Origin: an uncultured Oscillospiraceae bacterium
GTDB taxonomy: Bacteria; Bacillota; Clostridia; Oscillospirales; Oscillospiraceae
Direction of reading: 5' to 3'
Assembly: GCA_934546685.1 (NCBI GenBank)
Contig: CAKTEB010000013.1
Span: forward strand, 1-37,454
DNA length: 37,454 nucleotides
Below the pieces are notes generated by a model. The model was not told the DNA's origin and searched no databases. It was given only the letters and a program-made list of their open reading frames with translations. The position numbers and the translations under genes are program-made. Numbering within the stretch: the first letter of the stretch is position 1; each line of letters begins with the position of its first letter. This document shows positions 30,886 to 37,454 of the stretch, in pieces.

Positions 30886-32634
30886 TTACAGGCCGTAAGC
30901 CTCTTCATAGCGGTCATAGGCAGCCTGATAGATGTCGATGCAGTCCTGAATGCCCATGTCCTTGATCTTCTCAACGAAGGCGTCCCAGTCAGAGTCGAAG
31001 TTGTACTCGCCCATGACGAACTTGAATACCTCGGTGGAGGCGTAGGTGGAGATGTCGCTCCAGATGTCACCGTACTCGGTGGACTCCTCATAGCTGAGCT
31101 CTACCTGCGCGGGGATGGTGTAGAGGTCATCAGAGGTCTCAGTCCACAGATCCATGGCGTCCAGGTTGGCCTGGGAGTAAGCGGAGAACATCTTGTCGTA
31201 ATCCTGGAGCGTGGGAACGCAGGCCAGGGTGTAGTAGGTGGTGGCGAAGGAGATCATGGGGAACTGCTCATTGTGGAGCACCAGATCGGTGAACTGGGGG
31301 TTGCCGTTCTCGTCATAGTTGAAGGATACGCCCTCCTGGCCATAGTTCCCCAGGACGCTGCCTTCGCCGGTGTACCAGTAGTCCAGCCAAGCGCAGGCCA
31401 GCTCTACATCATCGCAGCAGTCAGAGATGGAGACGTTCTTGCCGGTGGCAGCGGTGCCGATGCGGGTATCGCCGAAGTGGAAGATCTCGCCGTCCGCCTT
31501 CACGGGCTCAGGCATAGCGCAGATCTCATAGCTGGGATCCAGCTCCTGACCGGCGGTCATGTTGGAGTCCATGTTGTCGGACTGAGCGTACCAGATGCCG
31601 GCGTCGCCGCCCTGGATGTAGGTGTCGGAGTTAGAGGTGAAGGGATCGTTGGACTCGGTGGCAAAGTCGGAGGCAATCAGGCCCTCGCTGTACCACTGGG
31701 CGATCATCTCCAGGTAGTCCTTGTAGCCATCGGACAGGAAGCCGTTGTAGACGGTGCCATCCTCCACATACATGTTGTGGGGGTTGTCCTGATAGAAGCC
31801 CACGGAGCCCAGGCCGCCCACGATGGAAGCGCCGGTGATCTGGGTGTCGCCCAGCAGCAGCAGAGCGCGCTTGGCGCCGAACTGCTCCTTGAAAGCGGTG
31901 AGCGCGTCGTGCATCTCGTCGTAGTTGGTGGGTACGTCCATACCCAGCTCGTCCAGCCAGTCCTTGCGAATCTGGAGGCCGGCGGAGACCTTGTAGTCGT
32001 CGGAGACGGTGATGACCTGAGGCATCTGGCCGTCCTCGTTGATGGCGAGGGTCTTGTAGTCGGAGTAGTAGTCCAGCACGTTCCAGTAGTTGGGAAGCAG
32101 GTCCTCGTAGTCCATCAGATCGATGGCCACGCCGTCCTCGATCATGGCGCTGGTGCTGGTGTACTGCTGGTCGGCGTTGGCCACCATGTCGGTGATATCG
32201 CCGGAGGCGACCATCAGCTGGAAGTTGGTAGCCAGGGACTCATTGTTGACGATGGTGAAGTCCACGTTTACGCCGGTGATCTCCTCGGCGTACTTGAAGG
32301 CGTCGATGTCGTCGTAGCTGTTGACGTTGAACATGGACATATAGCCGGGCAGCTCAACGAAGTAGGTGAGGGTCGCACCGTCGGCCAGAGGCAGGTCAGC
32401 CTCGCCGGGAACAAACTCACCCTTGTCCGCGGACTCTGCGGCAGAGGCGGTCTCATCCTGGGCGGAGCCGACTTCCGCAGCGGCTGCGGCGTCGGCCTTG
32501 GGAGTCTCCGGAGCGGTGGAAGCCGCTGCGGCGCTGCTGCTGCCGGATGCAGCAGTGGTGCCATTGCTGCCGCAGCCAGCCAGACAGCCCAGGGCCATGG
32601 CCAGGGTCAGCAGCAGTGCAAATGCTTTTTTCAT
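30886..32634 (-). CDS. Orphan extracellular solute-binding lipoprotein B
   Basis: 582 residues from ATG 32634, with AGGAGGT upstream. Signal MKKAFALLLTLAMALGCLAG followed by the lipobox Cys21, then an Ala/Ser-rich linker to about residue 75. The mature part is related to binding protein A: 'EEITGVNVDFTIVNNESLATNF', 'ASGDITDM', 'QIRKDWLDELGMDVPTNYDE', 'QWYSEGLIASDF', 'GSVLGNYGQEGVSFNYDENG' and 'GEYNFDSDWDAF'. As with A, no permease or ATPase gene is nearby, and the gene sits beside a beta-helix gene. Confidence 0.87.
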   Translation of the reverse strand: MKKAFALLLTLAMALGCLAGCGSNGTTAASGSSSAAAASTAPETPKADAAAAAEVGSAQDETASAAESADKGEFVPGEADLPLADGATLTYFVELPGYMSMFNVNSYDDIDAFKYAEEITGVNVDFTIVNNESLATNFQLMVASGDITDMVANADQQYTSTSAMIEDGVAIDLMDYEDLLPNYWNVLDYYSDYKTLAINEDGQMPQVITVSDDYKVSAGLQIRKDWLDELGMDVPTNYDEMHDALTAFKEQFGAKRALLLLGDTQITGASIVGGLGSVGFYQDNPHNMYVEDGTVYNGFLSDGYKDYLEMIAQWYSEGLIASDFATESNDPFTSNSDTYIQGGDAGIWYAQSDNMDSNMTAGQELDPSYEICAMPEPVKADGEIFHFGDTRIGTAATGKNVSISDCCDDVELACAWLDYWYTGEGSVLGNYGQEGVSFNYDENGNPQFTDLVLHNEQFPMISFATTYYTLACVPTLQDYDKMFSAYSQANLDAMDLWTETSDDLYTIPAQVELSYEESTEYGDIWSDISTYASTEVFKFVMGEYNFDSDWDAFVEKIKDMGIQDCIDIYQAAYDRYEEAYGL

Positions 32635-32938
32635 AGTGTTACCTCCTATTCTATTCTCCCATATACATGGGCATCCAAACACACTTATTATATTGCATCC
32701 GTGGGGAAGAATCATCATGCAAAAAGGCGCATTCTGTTTCATATGTGACTTTTTTGCGGTTCAAGGCACAAAAATTGCGTGGAGCCCAAAATGTGACACA
32801 GAAATATGTGCAAATTGTGTAGAAATCCTTGGAGATATTCCAAAAACATATCGGGAGAAGATCAGAAAAGCGATTTGGCGCGGAATAAGAAAAGCTGCCG
32901 CAGGCAGAGCCTGCGGCAGCGGAAGGAGCAATATGAAA
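32635..32938. other. 304-base intergenic stretch upstream of binding protein B
   Basis: No gene seen. On the minus strand a TATAAT (32687-32692) 53 bases before the binding-protein start is the likely -10; no convincing -35 accompanies it. The leader has a small CCCAT/ATGGG hairpin (32658-32671). The AT-rich middle has several TGTG/CACA-type words, among them TGTGCAAA at 32807-32814. The atoA-side terminator lies at 32886-32920. Confidence 0.5.
32886..32920 (-). terminator. Terminator after the atoDA genes
   Basis: Perfect 12-bp stem (32894-32905 / 32909-32920; GCTGCCGCAGGC arms, 3-nt loop), followed on the minus strand by TTTTCTTATT. Confidence 0.88.
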
Positions 32939-33613
32939 TTACTCGGTGACCATGCAGCCGACCTTCTCGGGGATGATCAGCTTAGCGCCGGTCTTGGCAA
33001 CAACCTCGTCCACGGTAACACCGGGAGCGGTCTCCAGCAGCTTTGCGCCCTCGGGAGTGATCTCGATGAGAGCCAGCTCGGAAACGATGTAGTTGATGCA
33101 GTGATAGCCGGTGAGGGGCATGTTGGTCTTCTCAACGATCTTGGGATTGCCCTTCTTGTCGCAATGAGTGGTCATAACGATGGTGACCTTGGAGCCGGTA
33201 ACCAGATCCATGGCGCCGCCCATACCAGCAGCGGTCTTGCCGGGGATCATCCAGTTAGCCAGGTTGCCCTCAGCGTCCACCTCGTAAGCGCCCAGAACGG
33301 TAGCGTCGATGTGACCGCCGCGGATAAAGCCGAAGGAACGGAAGCTGTCGAAGCAGGAGCCGCCAACACGCAGAACGGAGGGCTTACCGCCAGCATCAAC
33401 AACGTTGGGATCGGCATACTCGCCCTCCTTGGGAGCGCCAGTGAGGCCTACAACGCCGTTCTCGGAGTCAACCCAAACATCCACGCCCTCGGGCAGGTAG
33501 TCCAGGCACTTGGTGGGCATACCGATGCCCAGGTTTACAACGTCGCCGTCCTTGAAGAGACGAGCGGTTCTGTAAGCAATCAGGTCCTTGCCTGTAAGTT
33601 CCATAGCATTCAT
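32939..33613 (-). CDS. atoA: 3-oxoacid (acetoacetate/butyrate-type) CoA-transferase subunit B
   Basis: Beta subunit of a heterodimeric class I CoA-transferase that moves CoA between acyl-CoA and a carboxylate, probably butyryl-CoA and acetoacetate or acetate. 224 residues. Catalytic Glu51 lies in 'DSENGVVGLTGAP', the family motif; 'VNLGIGMPTKCLDYLPEG' and 'GGAMDLVTGSKV' are also typical. ATG 33613 has AAGGAGG 8 nt upstream. Lies 13 bases after the partner gene. Named from family resemblance; the preferred acids cannot be read from sequence. Confidence 0.9.
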   Translation of the reverse strand: MNAMELTGKDLIAYRTARLFKDGDVVNLGIGMPTKCLDYLPEGVDVWVDSENGVVGLTGAPKEGEYADPNVVDAGGKPSVLRVGGSCFDSFRSFGFIRGGHIDATVLGAYEVDAEGNLANWMIPGKTAAGMGGAMDLVTGSKVTIVMTTHCDKKGNPKIVEKTNMPLTGYHCINYIVSELALIEITPEGAKLLETAPGVTVDEVVAKTGAKLIIPEKVGCMVTE

Positions 33614-33626
33614 CTTCAGTACCTCC

Positions 33627-34355
33627 TTAAGCCTCAGTCAGGGCACGGCCCTGGACAACAGCATCCACAACGAAACCGGGAGTCATGATCTGATCGGGAT
33701 CCAGCTCGCCGATCTCAACGATCTCCTCAGCCTCGACGATGACATGGTCAGCGGCGGTAGCAAAGGCCTCGTTGAAGTTGCGGGAAGTACGACGATAAAC
33801 TACGTTGCCCATCTTATCGGCCTTCCAGGCATGGACAAAGCAGACATCAGCATGGATGGGGAGCTCCAGCACGAAGCGCTTCTTGGAAGCGTCGGGCACG
33901 ATCTCGCCCTCCAGGAACTTGAACTTGCCGGCTTCCTCGTCCCACTCTACGACCTGCTTGCCGTCCATCATGGGGGTGTACAGGCCGGTGGGGGTCAGGA
34001 TGCCGCCGATGCCAGCGCCGCCGGCGCGAACCTTCTCGCACAGGGAGCCCTGGGGAACGAAGGTCAGGTCGATCTCGCCGTCAACAACCTTCTGCACGGT
34101 GACAGCGTTGTTGCCGATGTGAGAGCAGGTGATTTTCTTGATGACGTCCGCGTCCACCAGCTTGCCGATGCCGCGGTGAGGAACGGAGGTGTTATTGGAA
34201 ATAACGCTCAGATCCTTTACGCCAGCCGCGATCAGGCCCTCGATGAGAACCTCGGACACGCCGACGTTTACGAAACCAGGAAGCAGTACGCTCATGCCGT
34301 CGAAGCAGTAAGTCTTGATGGCTTCTTCAACGGTTGTAACTTTAGACTTTGCCAT
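33627..34355 (-). CDS. atoD: 3-oxoacid (acetoacetate/butyrate-type) CoA-transferase subunit A
   Basis: Alpha subunit of the same enzyme, 242 residues from ATG 34355 (GGAAAGGA upstream). 'DGMSVLLPGFVNVGVSEVLIEGL' replaces the usual glycine-rich loop, and 'GIGGILTPTGLYTPMMDGKQ' and 'HAWKADKMGNVVYRRTSRNFN' are characteristic of subunit A. First gene of the atoD-atoA transcript, which has its own promoter at 34413-34441. In relatives that make butyrate from amino acids, AtoDA performs the last CoA transfer; that role here is inferred. Confidence 0.9.
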   Translation of the reverse strand: MAKSKVTTVEEAIKTYCFDGMSVLLPGFVNVGVSEVLIEGLIAAGVKDLSVISNNTSVPHRGIGKLVDADVIKKITCSHIGNNAVTVQKVVDGEIDLTFVPQGSLCEKVRAGGAGIGGILTPTGLYTPMMDGKQVVEWDEEAGKFKFLEGEIVPDASKKRFVLELPIHADVCFVHAWKADKMGNVVYRRTSRNFNEAFATAADHVIVEAEEIVEIGELDPDQIMTPGFVVDAVVQGRALTEA

Positions 34356-34412
34356 TGGTATCATTCCTTTCCAATTTTTCGGGTGGAGACACCCTACTTG
34401 TATCACATGATT

Positions 34413-34441
34413 ATGATACTGATATTTCTACGGAATGTCAA
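34413..34441 (-). promoter_or_regulatory. Sigma-A promoter of atoD-atoA
   Basis: Minus strand: TTGACA (34436-34441), 17-bp spacer, TATCAT (34413-34418). 58 bases before the start codon. Confidence 0.87.
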
Positions 34442-34516
34442 GGGTTTCTATGCCCCGGAGGGCCTGGCCCGCAACATTCCGGAGAATACGGTAAAAATAG
34501 CGGAAAACCCTGGGAC

Positions 34517-35812
34517 TCAAACGATAATGAACTGTTCTTTGGCGTAGCGCCGCAGCTCCTCCCGGACGTCGGGATGGGCGATGGAGATGAGCTGGAGCGC
34601 GCGCTCCTTGACGCTGCGGCCCCGGAGATGGGCGATGCCGTACTCCGTTACCACATAGTCCACATAGTTCCGGGGAATGGACACCACCGCGCCGGGCTTC
34701 AGCTGAGAGGAGATCTTGGAAACGCCCTTCTTGGTGGCTGCCTGGAAGGCCAGGATGCCCTTGCCGCCCTTGGAGTGCAGTGCGCCATAGGCGAAGCAGA
34801 ACGCGCCGCCGGTGCCGGAGAACTGCTTGGGGCCGATGGACTCGGAGCAGACCTGACCGGTGATATCCATCTCAATGATGGTGTTGATGGAGACCATGTT
34901 GTCATTCTTGCAGATCTCGCCGGGGTCTACCGCCACGGAGGTGGGGCAGATGCGCACGGCGGGATTGGTGGACAGGGTCTCGTAGAGGGCCAGGTCACCG
35001 CCGGCGAAGCAGCCGATGTGGAGGCCCTTGTTGTAGTTCTTGCGGGCACCGGTGATGACGCCCTTGCGGATCATGTCGCCCATAATGGAGGTGAACATCT
35101 CCGTATGGAGGCCCAGATCCTTTTTATCCATCAGATGATGGCCTACAGCATTGGGCATGGAGCCGATGCCCAGCTGGATGCAGTCGCCGTCATGGACCAG
35201 CTCCGCCACGTTTTCGCCGATCTTTTCCTCGATCTCTGTGGTCTCGGCATCGGCAACGACCAGTGGGGGATAATCCACCTCCATGAAGACGGTGACATCA
35301 CGGACATTGATCCGGACGCCGCCCCTGACTCTGGGCATCTGGGGGTTGACCTCCAGAATGATGGTGTCACAGGTCTTGAGACTCTCATATTCCCACATAT
35401 CGGAGAGGCCCAGCTGGAAGTAGCCATGCTCATCCATGGGGCTCACACAGGCCACAAAGGTGTCTCTGGGCCGGTAGGCCGCAGTGAACACGCCGTAGTC
35501 GCAGATATCGGCGGGGACAAAGGAGACATTCCGCTGGGTCTGGCCCACCATCAGCTCCCGGCCATAGAGAAAGGTGGTAAAGCTGATGTGGCCGTTCATG
35601 GCGGGATCCGTGACGCACTGGAAGTTGCCGGCATGGCCCTTTATGCAGTGGACGTTCTCCACAGAGGGGGCAATTTTATGAAGATTGGCAAGAATGGTAT
35701 CCGGCTGGTTGCCGTCGCCTGCGAAGCAGACCCGGGAATTGGAGCGGATGGTCTTCAGGCAGTCCGCCAGGGTTCCCTTCTTCTCCTGATATAGCTTCTC
35801 AAATTCTGTCAT
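34517..35812 (-). CDS. Acetyl-CoA hydrolase/transferase family CoA-transferase (AbfT/Cat type), copy 1
   Basis: 431 residues, single-chain CoA-transferase. 'GLHTEMF' puts a Glu at residue 238, the same position number as the catalytic Glu238 known for 4-hydroxybutyrate CoA-transferase AbfT. Other family marks: 'LGIGSMPNAVGHHLMDKKDL', 'EMDITGQVCSESIGPKQFSG', 'SKGGKGILAF', 'IPRNYVDYVVTEYGIA' and 'IAHPDVREELRRYAKEQF'. The substrate may be butyryl-, 4-hydroxybutyryl- or another short acyl-CoA with acetate. It starts 15 bases after copy 2 with GGGAGG before the ATG, so they share a transcript. Confidence 0.9.
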   Translation of the reverse strand: MTEFEKLYQEKKGTLADCLKTIRSNSRVCFAGDGNQPDTILANLHKIAPSVENVHCIKGHAGNFQCVTDPAMNGHISFTTFLYGRELMVGQTQRNVSFVPADICDYGVFTAAYRPRDTFVACVSPMDEHGYFQLGLSDMWEYESLKTCDTIILEVNPQMPRVRGGVRINVRDVTVFMEVDYPPLVVADAETTEIEEKIGENVAELVHDGDCIQLGIGSMPNAVGHHLMDKKDLGLHTEMFTSIMGDMIRKGVITGARKNYNKGLHIGCFAGGDLALYETLSTNPAVRICPTSVAVDPGEICKNDNMVSINTIIEMDITGQVCSESIGPKQFSGTGGAFCFAYGALHSKGGKGILAFQAATKKGVSKISSQLKPGAVVSIPRNYVDYVVTEYGIAHLRGRSVKERALQLISIAHPDVREELRRYAKEQFIIV

Positions 35813-35827
35813 ACTTGCAGCCTCCCA

Positions 35828-37111
35828 TCAAATATAAAACTGCTGCTTGGCATAGAACCGGAGCTCGTCCCGGACGTCGGGATGGGCAATTTGAATGAGC
35901 TGCTGGGTGCGCTCCATGACGCTGCGGCCCTTCATCCGGGCCACGCCGTACTCGGTAACGATGTAGTCCACATAGTTCCGGGGGATGGTCACGTTGGCGC
36001 CGGGGCTCAGCTGAGTCTTGATCTTGGAGATGCCCTTACGGGTCATGGAGGGGAAGCACAGGATGCTCTTACCGCCCTTGGAATGGATGGCGCCCAGGGA
36101 GAAGCACAGGTTGCCGCTGGAGCCGGAGATCTGCCGGGTGCCGATGGACTCGGAGCAGACCTGACCGGTGAGATCCATCTCAATGAGGGTGTTGATGGCG
36201 ATCATATTGTTCATCTGGGAGATGGTGCGGGGATCGCACACATAGCTGGCGGGGCGGATGGCCACCTTGGGGCTGCTGCCCAGAATATCATAGAGCCGCT
36301 GCTCGCCCCAGGCGGCAGAGGCTACGGCCAGGCCGTGATCGATATTTTTGTGTTCGCCGGTGATAATTCCGGCCTTGATAAGGTCGCCCGCGCCGGTGTT
36401 GAACCACTCGGAGTGGAGACCCAGCTCCCGGTGATCCTTCAGCCGCTCGGCGATGGCATCGGACAGGGTGCCGGTGCCCAGCTCCAGGCAGTCGCCGTCG
36501 CTGACCAGGTCGGCAATGTAGTCGGAAATGGTTTCCTCCACTTCGGTGGGGGCCTTCTCCTGAACCGTGGGCAGGGGATAGGACGCCTCATGGAAGGCGG
36601 TGACCCGGCTGATGTGGATATCCAAGCCCCCGGCGATCCGGGGCAGATTGGGGTTGACCTCCAGAATGATCTTGGAGCAGGTCTCAATGCATTCCCGTTC
36701 CCACATTTGGCTGAGCCCCAGCTGGAAGCAGCCGTTTTCGTCCATGGGGGCCACAGCGGCGATAAAAGTGTTGCAGGGGTTGTGCTCGTTGATGAAGCGG
36801 GAATAGTCGCAGATATCGCAGACGATATGGCTGGTATTTCCGTGCTTCATGCCCTCGATAAAGGACTCGCCGTACAGGGGCGAGCCGGTGTTGATATGGC
36901 CGTTCATGCCCGGGGCTGTGACGAACTCATAGTCGCCGGAGCGGGACTTGATGCACTCCACATCCTCGACTCTGGGGGCGACCGTATGGAACTGCATCAT
37001 AAAGGCCACGGGCTGATTACAGCCGCCCGCGAAGCAGATCCGGTCTCCAGATTGAATCAGATCCAGGCAGCCCTGGAGGGTGGTGCGCTTCTGATCTATT
37101 AAGCTGTTCAT
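35828..37111 (-). CDS. Acetyl-CoA hydrolase/transferase family CoA-transferase (AbfT/Cat type), copy 2
   Basis: 427 residues, clearly related to copy 1 but divergent. The catalytic-type Glu is kept in 'GLHSEWF' (residue 235). 'EMDLTGQVCSESIGTRQISG', 'SKGGKSILCF', 'IPRNYVDYIVTEYGVARMKG' and 'IAHPDVRDELRFYAKQQF' match the family. The pocket-lining segment after SGSSG ('NLCFSLGAIH') differs from the usual 'QxDF' form and also from copy 1, so the two probably prefer different acids. ATG after AAAGGGAGG. It lies 25 bases after the MarR-type gene and is probably in its operon. Confidence 0.88.
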   Translation of the reverse strand: MNSLIDQKRTTLQGCLDLIQSGDRICFAGGCNQPVAFMMQFHTVAPRVEDVECIKSRSGDYEFVTAPGMNGHINTGSPLYGESFIEGMKHGNTSHIVCDICDYSRFINEHNPCNTFIAAVAPMDENGCFQLGLSQMWERECIETCSKIILEVNPNLPRIAGGLDIHISRVTAFHEASYPLPTVQEKAPTEVEETISDYIADLVSDGDCLELGTGTLSDAIAERLKDHRELGLHSEWFNTGAGDLIKAGIITGEHKNIDHGLAVASAAWGEQRLYDILGSSPKVAIRPASYVCDPRTISQMNNMIAINTLIEMDLTGQVCSESIGTRQISGSSGNLCFSLGAIHSKGGKSILCFPSMTRKGISKIKTQLSPGANVTIPRNYVDYIVTEYGVARMKGRSVMERTQQLIQIAHPDVRDELRFYAKQQFYI

Positions 37112-37136
37112 CTGAAACCTCCCTTTCTGGGATGGG

Positions 37137-37454
37137 TCAGCTTTTGCCGATCCGATCCAGAAGATCCATCATGGTTTTACGTTCTTCAGGACTCAGCGGG
37201 GCCATGATCTGGTCGTCAGAGTCCAGTATCGCATGGTTGAGCACCTGAGCAAACTCCCGGCCCGCCGGAGTGGCCGACAGGAGATAGCTGCGGGCGTCCC
37301 GTGGATCAGGATCCCGGCGTACATAGCCCGCATGCTCCAAAAAGCTGATGATTTTAGAAACCCCGGGGTTGGAGAGATAGAGATATTTTTCAATGCTGCG
37401 CTGATTCACCGTCTCCCTTTGGCCGTACCAGGCGATATAGATCAGGCTCAGGGC
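37137..37454 (-). CDS. MarR-family transcriptional regulator (5' end outside window)
   Basis: The C-terminal 105 residues are present; the frame stays open to the window edge. 'LSLIYIAWYGQRETVNQRSI', then 'SNPGVSKIISFLEHAGYVRR' and 'DPDPRDARSYLLSATPAGRE' are the winged-helix recognition part and wing of MarR proteins; an in-frame GTG at 37409 would cut the domain, so it is not the start. Likely regulates the CoA-transferase genes behind it in response to an acid or acyl-CoA; this is inferred from position alone. Confidence 0.85.
   Translation of the reverse strand, partial: ALSLIYIAWYGQRETVNQRSIEKYLYLSNPGVSKIISFLEHAGYVRRDPDPRDARSYLLSATPAGREFAQVLNHAILDSDDQIMAPLSPEERKTMMDLLDRIGKS

Noticed and set aside
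34517..37111. Recent tandem duplication of the AbfT-type genes
   Set aside because: The two proteins differ widely along their whole length, including the pocket segment; the duplication is old or the copies were joined secondarily.

Overview
The window reads as chromosome from a GC-rich, spore-forming, anaerobic Firmicute of the class Clostridia, most like gut Oscillospiraceae (the Flavonifractor / Intestinimonas / Lawsonibacter / Oscillibacter neighbourhood; inferred from gene content, not from a search). The pointers are the yabP-yabQ-divIC-yabR order known from Bacillus and Clostridia, a T-box leader in front of hisS-aspS, a TPP riboswitch in front of thiT, lipoprotein-type binding proteins, and several CoA-transferases of the kind used in anaerobic butyrate metabolism. 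No tRNA, rRNA, CRISPR array, insertion sequence or phage gene was seen.

Layout. 1-7.6 kb: a complete oligopeptide/dipeptide ABC importer (binding protein, two permeases, two ATPases) plus a small membrane protein, closed by a strong terminator. 7.6-9.5 kb: a leftward pair, an acyltransferase-3 membrane protein and a degenerate CobL/CbiET-like protein. 9.6-17.1 kb: an accessory block with a GPG-repeat beta-helix protein, a Dabb-domain protein, a 2x[4Fe-4S]/FAD flavoprotein, a MerR-type regulator and an orphan solute-binding lipoprotein. 17.1-20.6 kb: hisS-aspS read leftward from a T-box leader with a near-consensus promoter. 20.7-25.7 kb: housekeeping genes (yabP, yabQ, divIC-like, S1-domain yabR-like, transglutaminase lipoprotein, lspA, rluD, then riboswitch-controlled thiT). 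26-28.9 kb: trkA-trkH potassium uptake with a long structured leader. 29-32.7 kb: a second beta-helix paralogue facing a second orphan solute-binding lipoprotein. 32.9-37.4 kb: a leftward CoA-transferase cluster (atoD-atoA, two AbfT/Cat-like transferases, and the end of a MarR-type regulator).

The most interesting part is the repeated module: twice in this window a large right-handed beta-helix protein with collagen-like Gly-Pro-Gly repeats and no visible signal peptide sits close to an orphan lipoprotein binding protein that has no permease or ATPase partner. At the first copy, a MerR-type regulator, an iron-sulfur flavoprotein and a Dabb protein are added. The flavoprotein promoter has the 19-bp spacer typical of MerR-activated promoters and carries a half-site that also forms a 36-bp palindrome in front of the regulator gene. 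I propose that this is an inducible small-molecule sensing/reduction module of unknown substrate; that is inference.

Elsewhere the genes work in familiar ways: peptide import; aminoacyl-tRNA synthetase attenuation by uncharged tRNA; spore-coat/cortex and division functions; lipoprotein maturation; thiamine salvage; K+ homeostasis; and CoA transfer between short-chain acids.
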